Part shown: positions 27,703 to 36,225 of the stretch, piece by piece
Numbering within the stretch: position 1 is the stretch's first letter
Layout of the letters: each line of letters opens with the position of its first letter
From: RGIG8745 sp045576655
GTDB lineage: Bacteria; Bacteroidota; Bacteroidia; Bacteroidales; Bacteroidaceae
Reading direction: 5' to 3'
Length of the DNA: 64,000 nt
Assembly: GCA_045576655.1 (NCBI GenBank)
Contig: JAZNGW010000004.1
Coordinates: forward strand, 1 to 64,000
Program-made: the position numbers and the translations under genes
Notes under the pieces: generated by a model
What the model was told of the DNA's origin: nothing
What the model saw: the letters and a program-made list of their open reading frames with translations, nothing else
Databases searched by the model: none

Positions 27703-27751
27703 CTGACGCTTTTTCTTTTTACTTCTGCCGGCAAATGATGCGCTTTTTCTG

Positions 27752-27781
27752 TTGATATTACGACAAAAAAGCATAACTTTG
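27752..27781 (+). promoter_or_regulatory. Promoter of the Nudix gene
   Basis: TTG (27752-27754), 19-nt spacer and TAACTTTG (27774-27781) match the Bacteroidetes -33/-7 pattern. The expected leader is about 18 nt, which supports ATG 27806 as the start. Confidence 0.75.
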
Positions 27782-27805
27782 CATGTATTCACCATAACGG
27801 AGAAA

Positions 27806-28336
27806 ATGCACTACCTGAAAAAATTCAAATACTGCCCCGCTTGCGGTTCTGCACGCTTCGTGAAGAACGACTTCAAGTCGAAGCATTGCGAGGAATGCGG
27901 ATTCACGTATTTCTTCAATCCTGCCGCAGCAGTGGTGTCGGTGATTGTGAATGAGAAGGACGAAATGCTGGTGTGCCGTCGCGCTTGCGAACCTGCCAAA
28001 GGAACGCTCGACCTCGTAGGCGGATTTGCCGACCCTAACGGAGAGACGTCCGAAGAGGCTATGGTGAGAGAGATTAACGAAGAGACAGGTCTGGAGGTGA
28101 GTACAAACCAGTTGGAGTACTTGTTTTCACAGCCTAACACTTACTTGTTTTCCGGACTCACAGTCAACACGCTCGACGCTTTCTTCTTAGTTAGAGTGTC
28201 GTCGGAAGCGAAGATAACTGCCCACGACGATGTGGCTGAATGCTGGTGGGTTAAACCTGAGGACATCCGTCCTGAAGAGTTCGGGCTGGATTCCATCCGC
28301 AATGGAGTGATAAGATGGCTGGAACGACAACTTTAA
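27806..28336 (+). CDS. Nudix hydrolase with N-terminal zinc ribbon
   Basis: The 176-residue protein starts with a zinc ribbon (CPACGS ... CEECG, residues about 10-31), followed by a Nudix domain. The Nudix box reads GGFADPNGETSEEA, then REINEETGLEV, with all conserved Glu residues. The zinc ribbon plus Nudix layout resembles NudC-like NADH pyrophosphatases or mRNA decapping enzymes, but the protein is shorter than NudC and lacks an obvious SQPWPFPxS motif (it has FSQPNTYLFSG). The substrate is therefore unassigned. The upstream in-frame TTG at 27752 lies within the promoter and is rejected as a start. Confidence 0.88.
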   Translation: MHYLKKFKYCPACGSARFVKNDFKSKHCEECGFTYFFNPAAAVVSVIVNEKDEMLVCRRACEPAKGTLDLVGGFADPNGETSEEAMVREINEETGLEVSTNQLEYLFSQPNTYLFSGLTVNTLDAFFLVRVSSEAKITAHDDVAECWWVKPEDIRPEEFGLDSIRNGVIRWLERQL

Positions 28337-28339
28337 CTT

Positions 28340-28380
28340 TAACGATAACAATAACGGGAACGGGAACGAAAACGGGAACT
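28340..28380. repeat. Degenerate hexamer repeats (AACGGG/AACGAT)
   Basis: Runs of GATAAC, AATAAC, GGGAAC and GAAAAC hexamers lie between the Nudix and tdk genes. The same kind of tract is found at about 1050-1080, 5820-5870 and 34181-34252. Confidence 0.6.
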
Positions 28381-28423
28381 CTAAAGCCTCTAAAGACCTT
28401 AAAAGACCCTAAACATTACATCA

Positions 28424-29011
28424 ATGACTGAAATATCATATAAGAGCGGCGAAATGATGCGCCGTGGCCGCGTGGAAGTAATCTGCGGCTCAATGTTCTC
28501 AGGCAAGACCGAAGAACTAATCCGCCGCATGCGCCGTGCCGAGTTCGCCAAGCAGAGAGTGGAAATATTCAAGCCAAGTCTTGACACACGCTACTCGGAG
28601 GAAGATGTAGTGTCGCACGAAGGCACAACAATCAACTCCACTCCGGTGGACTGCCCAGCAAGCATACTTCTGCTCAGTTCCGACACAGACGTGGTGGGAA
28701 TAGACGAAGCGCAGTTTTTCGACAACAGCATCGTGGACGTGTGCAACGAACTTGCCAACCGAGGTGTGAGAGTCATCGTCGCCGGACTTGACCTCGACTA
28801 CTTAGGGCAGCCGTTCGGACCAATGCCAGCCCTGCTCGCCATTGCCGACGAAGTGACTAAGGTGCATGCCATCTGCGTGCGCTGCGGTTCGCTGGCCTAC
28901 GTGTCGCACCGCATAGTCGACGGCGACAAGCAGGTGATGCTCGGCGAAATGAAGGAATACGAACCCCTGTGCAGGGAATGCTACAAGAAAGAGAAGGGAG
29001 GACGCAACTGA
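28424..29011 (+). CDS. tdk: Thymidine kinase
   Basis: The 195-residue type II thymidine kinase phosphorylates thymidine for salvage. It shows the P-loop CGSMFSGKTEEL, the Walker B-like DEAQFF and the C-terminal zinc-binding Cys pairs (CVRCGS and CRECY). The stop codon overlaps the start of the U32 gene by one base (TGATG), so they are probably co-translated. Confidence 0.96.
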   Translation: MTEISYKSGEMMRRGRVEVICGSMFSGKTEELIRRMRRAEFAKQRVEIFKPSLDTRYSEEDVVSHEGTTINSTPVDCPASILLLSSDTDVVGIDEAQFFDNSIVDVCNELANRGVRVIVAGLDLDYLGQPFGPMPALLAIADEVTKVHAICVRCGSLAYVSHRIVDGDKQVMLGEMKEYEPLCRECYKKEKGGRN

Positions 29012-30270
29012 TGAGACGCGAAGACTTTGAAATAATGGCACCTGTAGGCTCGAGGGAGTCGCTTGCGGCAGCTATCAACGCTGGTGCCAACTCTGTGTAT
29101 TTCGGCATAGGCAAACTGAATATGCGCTCCCACTCAGCCAACGACTTCACTATCGAAGACTTGAAGGAGATAGCGCAAATCTGCCATGAGAACGGGCTGA
29201 AAAGTTACCTCACGGTCAACACTATCATCTACGGCGAGGACCTTGCAACGATGCGCGAAATCATCGACGCCGCCAAGGAAGCACGTATCTCAGCCGTCAT
29301 AGCATCGGACGTGGCTGTGATGACCTACTGTCGCGAGGTGGGACAGGAAGTACACCTCTCTACCCAACTCAACATATCTAACATCGAGGCACTGAAGTTC
29401 TACGCCCAGTTTGCCGACGTCGTCGTCCTTGCCCGCGAGCTCAACATGTGGCAGGTTCGCGACATCTATGAACAGATAAAGTCTCAGGACATACGCGGTC
29501 CGCAGGGCGAACTCATCCGCATCGAGATGTTCTGCCACGGAGCATTGTGCATGGCTGTCAGCGGCAAGTGCTACCTCAGCCTCAACAATGCCAACCGCAG
29601 CGCCAACCGCGGCGAGTGCGTTCAGATATGCCGCAGAGGATACGAGGTGACCGACCTTGAGACTGGCACAAAACTCAATATCGACAACAAATACATCATG
29701 TCGCCGAAAGACCTCAAGACCATCGGGTTCATGGACATCATGATGAACGCCGGAGTGAGAGTGTTCAAGATTGAAGGGCGCGCACGCGGGCCTGAATACG
29801 TGCACACCGTCGTGAAGGCATACAACGAAGCCATCCTGTCAGTACTCGACGGCACATTCAACGACGAGAAGCGCACGGCATGGGACGAAGAACTGCTCAC
29901 CGTGTTTAACCGCGGATTCTGGGACGGATACTACCAGGGGCAAAAACTTGGCGAATGGTGTGACGTGTATGGTTCGAAAGCCACAGAAAGGAAAGTCTAC
30001 GTCGGCAAGTGCTTGAAGTATTTCTCCAAACTTGGCGTGACAGAGTTTCTCATTGAGAATGTCGACCTTCACGTAGGCGACAAGATACTCGTCACAGGCG
30101 AGACCACTGGCGCGCTCATCCAGACTGTCGACGAAATCCGCTACGACCTCAAGCCAGTCGACACAGCCACACGCGGACAGCGCATATCCATCAAGACCAA
30201 CGAAAAGGTGCGCCCTAACGACAAACTCTACGTGCTGGAAAAGACCATCAGAGAAGGGCTTAGACAATAA
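29011..30270 (+). CDS. U32 family protein (tRNA/rRNA hydroxylation-type)
   Basis: The 419-residue protein carries the U32 signature EMFCHGALCMAVSGKCYLS (around residue 170) with nearby Cys residues (RGECVQICRR) and the N-terminal APVGSRESLAAAINAGANSVYFG. U32 proteins were first called collagenases, but characterised members (TrhP, RlhA) take part in hydroxylation of tRNA or 23S rRNA; the Cys residues may bind a cluster. The length and the C-terminal beta domain match the TrhP/YegQ type. The ATG at 29011 overlaps the tdk stop; an upstream in-frame ATG at 28969 would overlap tdk by 43 bases and is less likely. Confidence 0.88.
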   Translation: MRREDFEIMAPVGSRESLAAAINAGANSVYFGIGKLNMRSHSANDFTIEDLKEIAQICHENGLKSYLTVNTIIYGEDLATMREIIDAAKEARISAVIASDVAVMTYCREVGQEVHLSTQLNISNIEALKFYAQFADVVVLARELNMWQVRDIYEQIKSQDIRGPQGELIRIEMFCHGALCMAVSGKCYLSLNNANRSANRGECVQICRRGYEVTDLETGTKLNIDNKYIMSPKDLKTIGFMDIMMNAGVRVFKIEGRARGPEYVHTVVKAYNEAILSVLDGTFNDEKRTAWDEELLTVFNRGFWDGYYQGQKLGEWCDVYGSKATERKVYVGKCLKYFSKLGVTEFLIENVDLHVGDKILVTGETTGALIQTVDEIRYDLKPVDTATRGQRISIKTNEKVRPNDKLYVLEKTIREGLRQ

Positions 30271-30319
30271 TAATCAGAATAATCAGAAAACTCCGAATAA
30301 TAATCAGACCAACAGTAAT

Positions 30320-32425
30320 ATGAAAAGAATCGTTTTATCATTGCTCACCATCTTGTCGTTCCTTTCAGCAAAGGCTGACGAGGGCATGTGGATGATCAGC
30401 AACATCACAGAACGCACAGACAGCGTTCTCAAATCGCTCGGACTCGAACTCAGTCCGGAAGAGCTCTACAACCCTAACGGCAATTCGCTCAACAACGCAG
30501 TAGTCGCATTCGGCGGATTCTGCTCAGGCGTGGTTGTCAGCCCTAACGGACTCGTCTTCACCAACCATCACTGCGGATTCGGTGCCATCCAGGAGCATTC
30601 GGCACCTGAGCACGACTACCTGAAGAACGGATTCGTGGCAAAGAAACTGAAGGACGAGCTCCCTAATCCCGATCTTTATGTGGCATTCCACCTCCGCACA
30701 GTCGACGTAACAGAGCAGGTGCTCGGTCCTGTACCGTCAATCTGCGGAGAAATGGAGCGCAACCAAATCATCGACTCTATCTGCGCCAAGATCACCGAAT
30801 CGGTTGAGGACAGCGCAAACTGCATCTACGGCGAAGTGGTGCCGTTCTACAGAGGATGCAAATACTACCTTTCAGTTTACCAGCGCTATAACGACGTGCG
30901 CCTTGTGTTCGCACCACCTCAGAGCCTCGGCAAGTTCGGCGGTGACACAGACAACTGGATGTGGCCTCGCCAGACATGCGACTTCAGCGTATTCCGCATT
31001 TATGCAAACAAGGACAATAAACCTGCAGAGTACTCAAAGGACAACGTGCCGTTCAAACCTTCATACTACGCTCCGGTATCGCTCCAGGGCTACCAGGAAG
31101 GTTCATACTGCATGACACTGGGATTCCCTGGTTCGACAGACCGCTATCTAAGTTCTTACGGCATAGAGAACACCATGCGCACAACTAACGACCTCCGCAT
31201 ACAAGTGCGCGGCGTGAAGCAGGAAATCCTCAAGGAAGCCATGAACTCAAGCGATGCCATCCGCATCAAGTACGCATCGAAGTATGCACAGAGCTCCAAC
31301 TACTGGAAATACTCAATCGGCCAGAACCAGGCATTGGAGAAACTCGGTGTCATCAAGGAGAAGCAGGCCATTGAGAAGGACTTCCGCCAGTGGATTAAGC
31401 AGTCGCCTGCCGAGCGCGAAGCATACGAGTCAGTGCTCGACTCACTCGAAACGCTCTACAAGGCAAACTTCAACAAATACTACGGCATGACCCTCTGGAA
31501 CGAGACTTTCTGGAGCGGCTCGGACATCGTGAAGTTCGCAATCAACGGAATGCTCGGAGTGATGCGCGACCGCAAGACCGACTTCCACGACGCCGTAGAG
31601 AAGGCTTATAAGGACATTGACATCCCTACTGACAAGCGTGTGTTCAAGGCTCTCGTGAAGAACTACGCCGAAAAGGTGCCTGCCAAGATGTACCTGCCTG
31701 AGTTCTACGCAAAGATCGACTCAACATTCAACGGCGACAGCGATGCGTTCATCGACGACCTATATGCCAAGACCAAACTGACAAAGCCTGAGGAATTGGC
31801 AAAACTCACAGCCATGAGCGACCTCCAAGAAGACCCAATGTTCGAACTTGCATTAGACCTCATCACTGTGCTTTTCAAGACTTACGAGTCGGACAACATC
31901 GAAGTGTACGAGCGCAAACTTGGCGAAGGCGTACGTTTCATGAACCACTCGAAGGAGTACTATCCTGACGCAAACTTCACTCTGCGCCTGAGCTGCGGTA
32001 TCGTTGAGGGCTACTCTCCTACGAAGGAGCTTGAGTATGTGCACTACACACTGCCACAGTCACTCATCGACAAGAACGAGAAGAATCCTGACAACCTTGA
32101 CTACAAGCTTCTGCCTTCAGTCTACAAATGGCTCAAGAAGGGCAACTTCAGCAAGAAGTATATCGACAAGCAGACAGGCGAAATGCAGCTCTGCTTCCTC
32201 TCAAACAACGACATCACTGGCGGAAACTCCGGTTCGGGAATGTTTGACGGAAAGGGACGTCTCATAGGACTCGCTTTCGACGGCAACTGGGAAGCAATGA
32301 GCGGCGACCTCAAGTTCGACACCAAACTCCAGCGTTGCATCGGCGTTGACATCCGCTACGTCCTCTCCGTTATCGAAAACTACGGCAAGGCTAAGCACCT
32401 CATCAAAGAACTCACACTCGAATAA
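30320..32425 (+). CDS. dpp7: S46 dipeptidyl-peptidase, DPP7 type
   Basis: The 701-residue exported serine peptidase has a signal peptide (MKRIVLSLLTILSFLSAKA). It has the catalytic His region TNHHCGFG (H83/H84) and the catalytic Ser S637 in GGNSGSG, followed by LIGLAFDGNWEAMSGD. The Gly of FDGNWE (G655) sits at the position that separates DPP7 (Gly, hydrophobic P1) from DPP11 (Arg, acidic P1). This predicts DPP7-type release of dipeptides with a hydrophobic second residue. Such enzymes act in the periplasm of peptide-feeding Bacteroidetes. Paralog assignment rests on that one residue. Confidence 0.9.
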   Translation: MKRIVLSLLTILSFLSAKADEGMWMISNITERTDSVLKSLGLELSPEELYNPNGNSLNNAVVAFGGFCSGVVVSPNGLVFTNHHCGFGAIQEHSAPEHDYLKNGFVAKKLKDELPNPDLYVAFHLRTVDVTEQVLGPVPSICGEMERNQIIDSICAKITESVEDSANCIYGEVVPFYRGCKYYLSVYQRYNDVRLVFAPPQSLGKFGGDTDNWMWPRQTCDFSVFRIYANKDNKPAEYSKDNVPFKPSYYAPVSLQGYQEGSYCMTLGFPGSTDRYLSSYGIENTMRTTNDLRIQVRGVKQEILKEAMNSSDAIRIKYASKYAQSSNYWKYSIGQNQALEKLGVIKEKQAIEKDFRQWIKQSPAEREAYESVLDSLETLYKANFNKYYGMTLWNETFWSGSDIVKFAINGMLGVMRDRKTDFHDAVEKAYKDIDIPTDKRVFKALVKNYAEKVPAKMYLPEFYAKIDSTFNGDSDAFIDDLYAKTKLTKPEELAKLTAMSDLQEDPMFELALDLITVLFKTYESDNIEVYERKLGEGVRFMNHSKEYYPDANFTLRLSCGIVEGYSPTKELEYVHYTLPQSLIDKNEKNPDNLDYKLLPSVYKWLKKGNFSKKYIDKQTGEMQLCFLSNNDITGGNSGSGMFDGKGRLIGLAFDGNWEAMSGDLKFDTKLQRCIGVDIRYVLSVIENYGKAKHLIKELTLE

Positions 32426-32434
32426 ACTCTCTAA

Positions 32435-32466
32435 AGGGCGGGCACATCGGTCCGCCCCTATTTAAT
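32435..32466 (+). terminator. GC-palindrome terminator after the S46 peptidase gene
   Basis: GGGCGG (32436-32441) pairs with CCGCCC (32452-32457), followed by CTATTTAATTT. Confidence 0.55.
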
Positions 32467-32509
32467 TTACTAACACCTTAAATCCTCAATCCCTTAACTC
32501 CTCAATACA

Positions 32510-34177
32510 ATGAAAACCGACATCGAAATAGCAAGAGAATGCACACTTGCCAACATCAACGACGTGGCGCAACAGATTAATATTCCGACCGACCAGTTGG
32601 AACTTCATGGCCGCCACATCGCAAAAGTCCCTATCACACTCATCAACGATGAGAAAATCAAGAATAGCAATCTCATCCTCGTCACAGCCATAACACCTAC
32701 AAAGGCCGGAATAGGCAAGACCACTGTGTCCATAGGCTTGGCGCTCGGACTGAACAAGATTGGCAAGAAGGCCGTTGTGGCACTCCGCGAACCATCGCTC
32801 GGCCCATGCTTCGGCATGAAAGGTGGAGCAGCCGGAGGAGGCTATGCGCAAGTGTTGCCAATGGAGAAAATCAACCTCCACTTCACCGGCGACTTCCATG
32901 CCATCACATCGGCACACAACATGATCAGTGCATTGCTCGACAACTATATCTACCAGCACAAGGAAGAAGGGTTCGCACTCAAGGAAGTGCTTTGGAAGCG
33001 CGTCATCGACGTTAACGACCGCAACCTGCGCTTCATCGTAACAGGACTCGGGGCAAAGACTGACGGCACACTGCAAGAAAGCGGATTTGACATCACTCCC
33101 GCCAGTGAAATCATGGCGATACTCTGTCTCTCTACCGACCTTGACGACTTGCGCCGCCGCATAGAGAACATACTGCTCGGCATAACGACCGACGGCAAAC
33201 CGTTCCGAGTGAAGGATATGGGTGTAGGTGGAGCCATAACAACGCTCCTGCTCGACGCCATCCAGCCTAACCTCGTGCAGACCACAGAGCAGACTCCGGC
33301 ATTCGTCCACGGAGGCCCATTTGCCAACATCGCCCACGGCTGCAGTTCCATTCTCAGCACACGTCTCGCCATGACCTACGGCGACTACGTCATCACTGAG
33401 GCTGGATTCGGAGCTGACCTCGGTGCAGAGAAGTTCTTCGACATCAAGTGCCGCAAGGCTGGCCTGCAACCAAAACTCACCGTCATCGTTGCAACAACTC
33501 AAGGACTGAAAATGCACGGCGGAGTCAGCGTTGACAAGATTAAGGAGGCCAATGCCGAGGGACTAACAGAAGGACTGAAGAATCTCGACCGCCACATTGA
33601 GAACATGCAGAAGTACGGACAGACCGTTGTGGTTTGTTTCAACCGCTACGCAACAGATATTGACTCCGAACTTGACATCGTGCGCCGCCATTGCGAAGAA
33701 ATCGGTGTCGGCTTCGCCATCAACAACGCATTCGTCGAAGGCGGCACAGGAGCCGTAGAACTCGCAAACGCTGTGGTCGACGCCATCGAAAACCGTCCGT
33801 CAGCGCCTCTCCATCTCTGCTACGACGACACCGACGACGTAAAGACAAAGATCGAGAAGGTATGCAAAGAAATCTACCGCGCCAAGAGCGTCACATTCGG
33901 CAAACCAGCAGAGAAAATGCTCCAGCGCATCGAAGAACTCGGCATTGCGCACTACCCTGTATGCATCGCCAAGACCCAGTATTCATTCTCTGCCGACCAG
34001 AAACTCTACGGATGTCCTGAAGGTTTCAACGTGCACATCCGCGACCTCGTCATCAACTGCGGAGCGGAAATGCTTGTTGCCATCGCCGGCGACATACTCC
34101 GCATGCCAGGACTCCCACGCTCGCCTCAGGCAGAACGCATCGACATCGTCAACGGACAAATCGAAGGACTAAGTTAA
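32510..34177 (+). CDS. fhs: Formate-tetrahydrofolate ligase
   Basis: The 555-residue enzyme makes 10-formyl-THF from formate, THF and ATP, feeding purine synthesis and initiator tRNA formylation. It has the P-loop-like TPTKAGIGKTTVSIGL, the conserved REPSLGPCFGMKGGAAGGGYAQV region (residues about 97-118), GDFHAI and the C-terminal MPGLPRSPQA. Its length is typical. The gene stands alone, followed by hexamer repeats and a terminator-like palindrome. Confidence 0.97.
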   Translation: MKTDIEIARECTLANINDVAQQINIPTDQLELHGRHIAKVPITLINDEKIKNSNLILVTAITPTKAGIGKTTVSIGLALGLNKIGKKAVVALREPSLGPCFGMKGGAAGGGYAQVLPMEKINLHFTGDFHAITSAHNMISALLDNYIYQHKEEGFALKEVLWKRVIDVNDRNLRFIVTGLGAKTDGTLQESGFDITPASEIMAILCLSTDLDDLRRRIENILLGITTDGKPFRVKDMGVGGAITTLLLDAIQPNLVQTTEQTPAFVHGGPFANIAHGCSSILSTRLAMTYGDYVITEAGFGADLGAEKFFDIKCRKAGLQPKLTVIVATTQGLKMHGGVSVDKIKEANAEGLTEGLKNLDRHIENMQKYGQTVVVCFNRYATDIDSELDIVRRHCEEIGVGFAINNAFVEGGTGAVELANAVVDAIENRPSAPLHLCYDDTDDVKTKIEKVCKEIYRAKSVTFGKPAEKMLQRIEELGIAHYPVCIAKTQYSFSADQKLYGCPEGFNVHIRDLVINCGAEMLVAIAGDILRMPGLPRSPQAERIDIVNGQIEGLS

Positions 34178-34180
34178 TAA

Positions 34181-34252
34181 TTATAACGGGAACGATAACG
34201 ATAACGGGAACGGGAACGATAACAATACGGGAACGGGAACAATAACGGGAAC
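34181..34252. repeat. Hexamer tract (AACGGG/AACGAT)n
   Basis: About a dozen degenerate hexamers of the type GGGAAC and GATAAC follow the fhs stop. It resembles a simple-sequence repeat in decay. Confidence 0.65.
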
Positions 34253-34297
34253 AGCCCCCTCCTAACTTCTCCACTACGGGGAGATTGGGAGGGGGCT
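34253..34297 (+). terminator. GC-rich hairpin after fhs
   Basis: AGCCCCCTCC (34253-34262) pairs perfectly with GGAGGGGGCT (34288-34297), followed by TTCCATTTT. CCCTCCCTAACCCTCCCC motifs of the same kind occur near 56817 and 62671. Confidence 0.65.
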
Positions 34298-34407
34298 TTC
34301 CATTTTACCCAACCTTCTACCTTCAACCACTAAACTTAGAACGCCAAACATATAAAATCTGCAACCCCCCAATTCATAATTCATAATCCATGACTCACAA
34401 TTTCAAA

Positions 34408-34491
34408 CTCAGCCTAAGTTCGTACAAACACAGTCTAAGTACGTACGAACTCAGTCTAAGTACGTACAGACTTAGACTAAGTTTGAAGTTT
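34408..34491. repeat. 21-bp phased array, family B (copy B2), 4 units
   Basis: Four 21-bp units start at 34408, 34429, 34450 and 34471 with cores CTCAGCCTAAG, CACAGTCTAAG, CTCAGTCTAAG and CTTAGACTAAG. The last unit and the flank AAGTTTTC match copy B1. It ends 66 bp before the -33 box of the tRNA-Leu promoter. Confidence 0.88.
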
Positions 34492-34557
34492 TCACCCGCC
34501 CAGAAAAGAATAAACACAAGTTTCGCCAAAGGCTTTCAACGTTTTTTTTGCAATTAT

Positions 34558-34588
34558 TTTGCTGGTAAACAAAAAAAGCATACCTTTG
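34558..34588 (+). promoter_or_regulatory. Promoter of tRNA-Leu
   Basis: TTTG (34558-34561), a 19-nt spacer and TACCTTTG (34581-34588) are an excellent Bacteroidetes -33/-7 promoter, 23 bp before the tRNA. Confidence 0.85.
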
Positions 34589-34611
34589 CAGTCGCAAATC
34601 GAAAGATATGC

Positions 34612-34693
34612 GCCCAGATGGCGGAATCGGTAGACGCGCTGGTCTCAAACACCAGTGGGGCAACCCATCCCGGTTCGATCCCGGGTCTGGGTA
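34612..34693 (+). tRNA. tRNA-Leu (anticodon CAA)
   Basis: An 82-nt class II tRNA. The acceptor stem is GCCCAGA with TCTGGGT, the anticodon loop CTCAAAC gives CAA for the UUG codon, a long variable arm follows, and the T-arm has GGTTCGATCC. The discriminator base is A and CCA is not encoded. Confidence 0.95.
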
Positions 34694-34760
34694 CGCAAAA
34701 CGGCTGTTAATCAAATGATTTTCAGCCGTTATTTTCTTTTTTGACGAGTTATTATACACG

Positions 34761-36215
34761 ATGGTTTTCTCTGATTTGTTTTTCCTTTTCGCCTTTCTGC
34801 CGGCATTTGCGCTTTGCTATCTGCTCGGCGGCATTGCAGACAAAAGACACAATAAGTCGACGTCCATAGCAGGTAAAAGCAACGGTGTGAAGAATCTGGT
34901 GATAGTGGCATTCTCACTGATTTTTTACGCTTGGGGTGAACCTGTATACGTTTTTCTGATGCTGGCCTGTGTCTTCATCAACTATCTCATAGGCCTTTGG
35001 ATTAATGCCGCGAATGGCGGATGGAGAAGATTTGCTCTGACCATCGGACTCATCGCCAACATATCCATCATCGGAGTGTTCAAGTACGCAGGATTTCTGG
35101 CGCAGACGCTGAACGACTGCGGATTAGAAGTGAGCGTGCCCAACATAGCCCTCCCTATCGGAATCAGTTTCTACACATTCCAGTCTATCTCTTACCTTAT
35201 AGATGTCTATCGCAAGGACTCGCCTGTGCAGAAAAAATTCGCCGGCCTGCTCCTCTACATATCCATGTTTCCGCAACTCATCGCCGGCCCTATCGTGCGC
35301 TACGGCACTGTGGCTAAGGAGATTCACGAGCGCCGCGTAACGGCAAAGGACTTTGCCGACGGCTCGTTCCGGTTCCTTATCGGATTGGGCAAGAAAGTGA
35401 TTCTCGCCAACCAACTATCGGAAGTGTCTGACCAGTTCCTTGTGAACGGGCTTAACGACCTGTCCGCAGCAGGCGCTTGGGTGGGAATCATTGCGTTCAC
35501 GCTGCAAATCTATTTCGACTTCTCCGGCTATTCCGACATGGCGATAGGCATGGGGCGCTGCATGGGATTCCATTTCAACGAAAACTTCAACCACCCTTAC
35601 TGTTGCAACTCCATCACCGACTTCTGGCGCAGATGGCACATGTCGCTCGGCAGTTTCTTCCGCGACTACGTCTACATCCCGATGGGAGGCAACCGCCATC
35701 ATCAGGCATTCAACATTATGACGGTGTGGTTCCTCACCGGCATGTGGCACGGCGCAAGCTGGAACTTCATCATCTGGGGCGTCTACTTCGGGCTTATTGT
35801 CATGATTGAGAAACACACCCTCTTGAAAGTTCAGCAAAAGATTCCATCCATAGCGCTGCACCTGTACAGTCTGCTACTGGTAGTCATCGGCTGGGGCATT
35901 TTCTATTTCGACGACTTCGACAAGATGCTGGTGTTCTTCAACGCCTTCGTTGGCAACACAGCCAATGCCGACACATTCATGGCAGAGACCGTACTGTCGG
36001 ACAAGTTCTGGCTCTGGATTGCAGCACTGGCGTTCTGTATGCCGCTGCGCACTACCGCCGTCGGTCTGTTGGAACGCTGGATGCCAGGCGACAATTGGTT
36101 CAAGGACGGCGTGTTCTTCATCTGCCGCATAGCACTGTCGATTGCAATTGTAATTCTCAGCGTGGCACTGCTCGTCGGCGCAACAAACAACGCATTCATT
36201 TACACCCGCTTCTAA
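34761..36215 (+). CDS. MBOAT-family O-acyltransferase (AlgI/DltB type)
   Basis: The 484-residue polytopic membrane protein has the MBOAT core: ITDFWRRWHMSLG..FRDYVYIPMGG and MWHGASWNFIIWG with the catalytic His at H330. About eleven hydrophobic helices are present. In AlgI-type systems this protein moves acetyl groups across the inner membrane, and partner proteins place them on an exopolysaccharide. Two DHHW partner genes follow within 10 bp and by overlap, which supports such a three-protein machine. The acceptor polymer is unknown. Confidence 0.93.
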   Translation: MVFSDLFFLFAFLPAFALCYLLGGIADKRHNKSTSIAGKSNGVKNLVIVAFSLIFYAWGEPVYVFLMLACVFINYLIGLWINAANGGWRRFALTIGLIANISIIGVFKYAGFLAQTLNDCGLEVSVPNIALPIGISFYTFQSISYLIDVYRKDSPVQKKFAGLLLYISMFPQLIAGPIVRYGTVAKEIHERRVTAKDFADGSFRFLIGLGKKVILANQLSEVSDQFLVNGLNDLSAAGAWVGIIAFTLQIYFDFSGYSDMAIGMGRCMGFHFNENFNHPYCCNSITDFWRRWHMSLGSFFRDYVYIPMGGNRHHQAFNIMTVWFLTGMWHGASWNFIIWGVYFGLIVMIEKHTLLKVQQKIPSIALHLYSLLLVVIGWGIFYFDDFDKMLVFFNAFVGNTANADTFMAETVLSDKFWLWIAALAFCMPLRTTAVGLLERWMPGDNWFKDGVFFICRIALSIAIVILSVALLVGATNNAFIYTRF

Positions 36216-36225
36216 CCCTCGCAGA

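Larger units (their letters stand above)
27311..27805. other. Spacer with displaced gene end and two 22-bp palindrome arrays
   Basis: It contains the 5' flank of the MG2-type gene, the displaced 3' end of the SGNH gene (27434-27522), the GAGCGCTC array A1 (27538-27625), the array of longer palindromes D1 (27647-27702) and the Nudix gene promoter (27752-27781). No other gene is seen. Confidence 0.8.
34178..34611. other. Spacer with hexamer tract, terminator, 21-bp array and tRNA promoter
   Basis: In order: a GATAAC/GGGAAC hexamer tract (34181-34252), a GC-rich hairpin (34253-34297), AT-rich sequence, array B2 (34408-34491) and the tRNA-Leu promoter (34558-34588). Confidence 0.75.

Noticed and set aside
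34390..34710. Open frame of 106 codons on the plus strand covering array B2 and the tRNA
   Set aside because: It reads through the 21-bp array (21 is a multiple of three) and the tRNA-Leu gene and its promoter; codon use is that of repeats, not of a protein.
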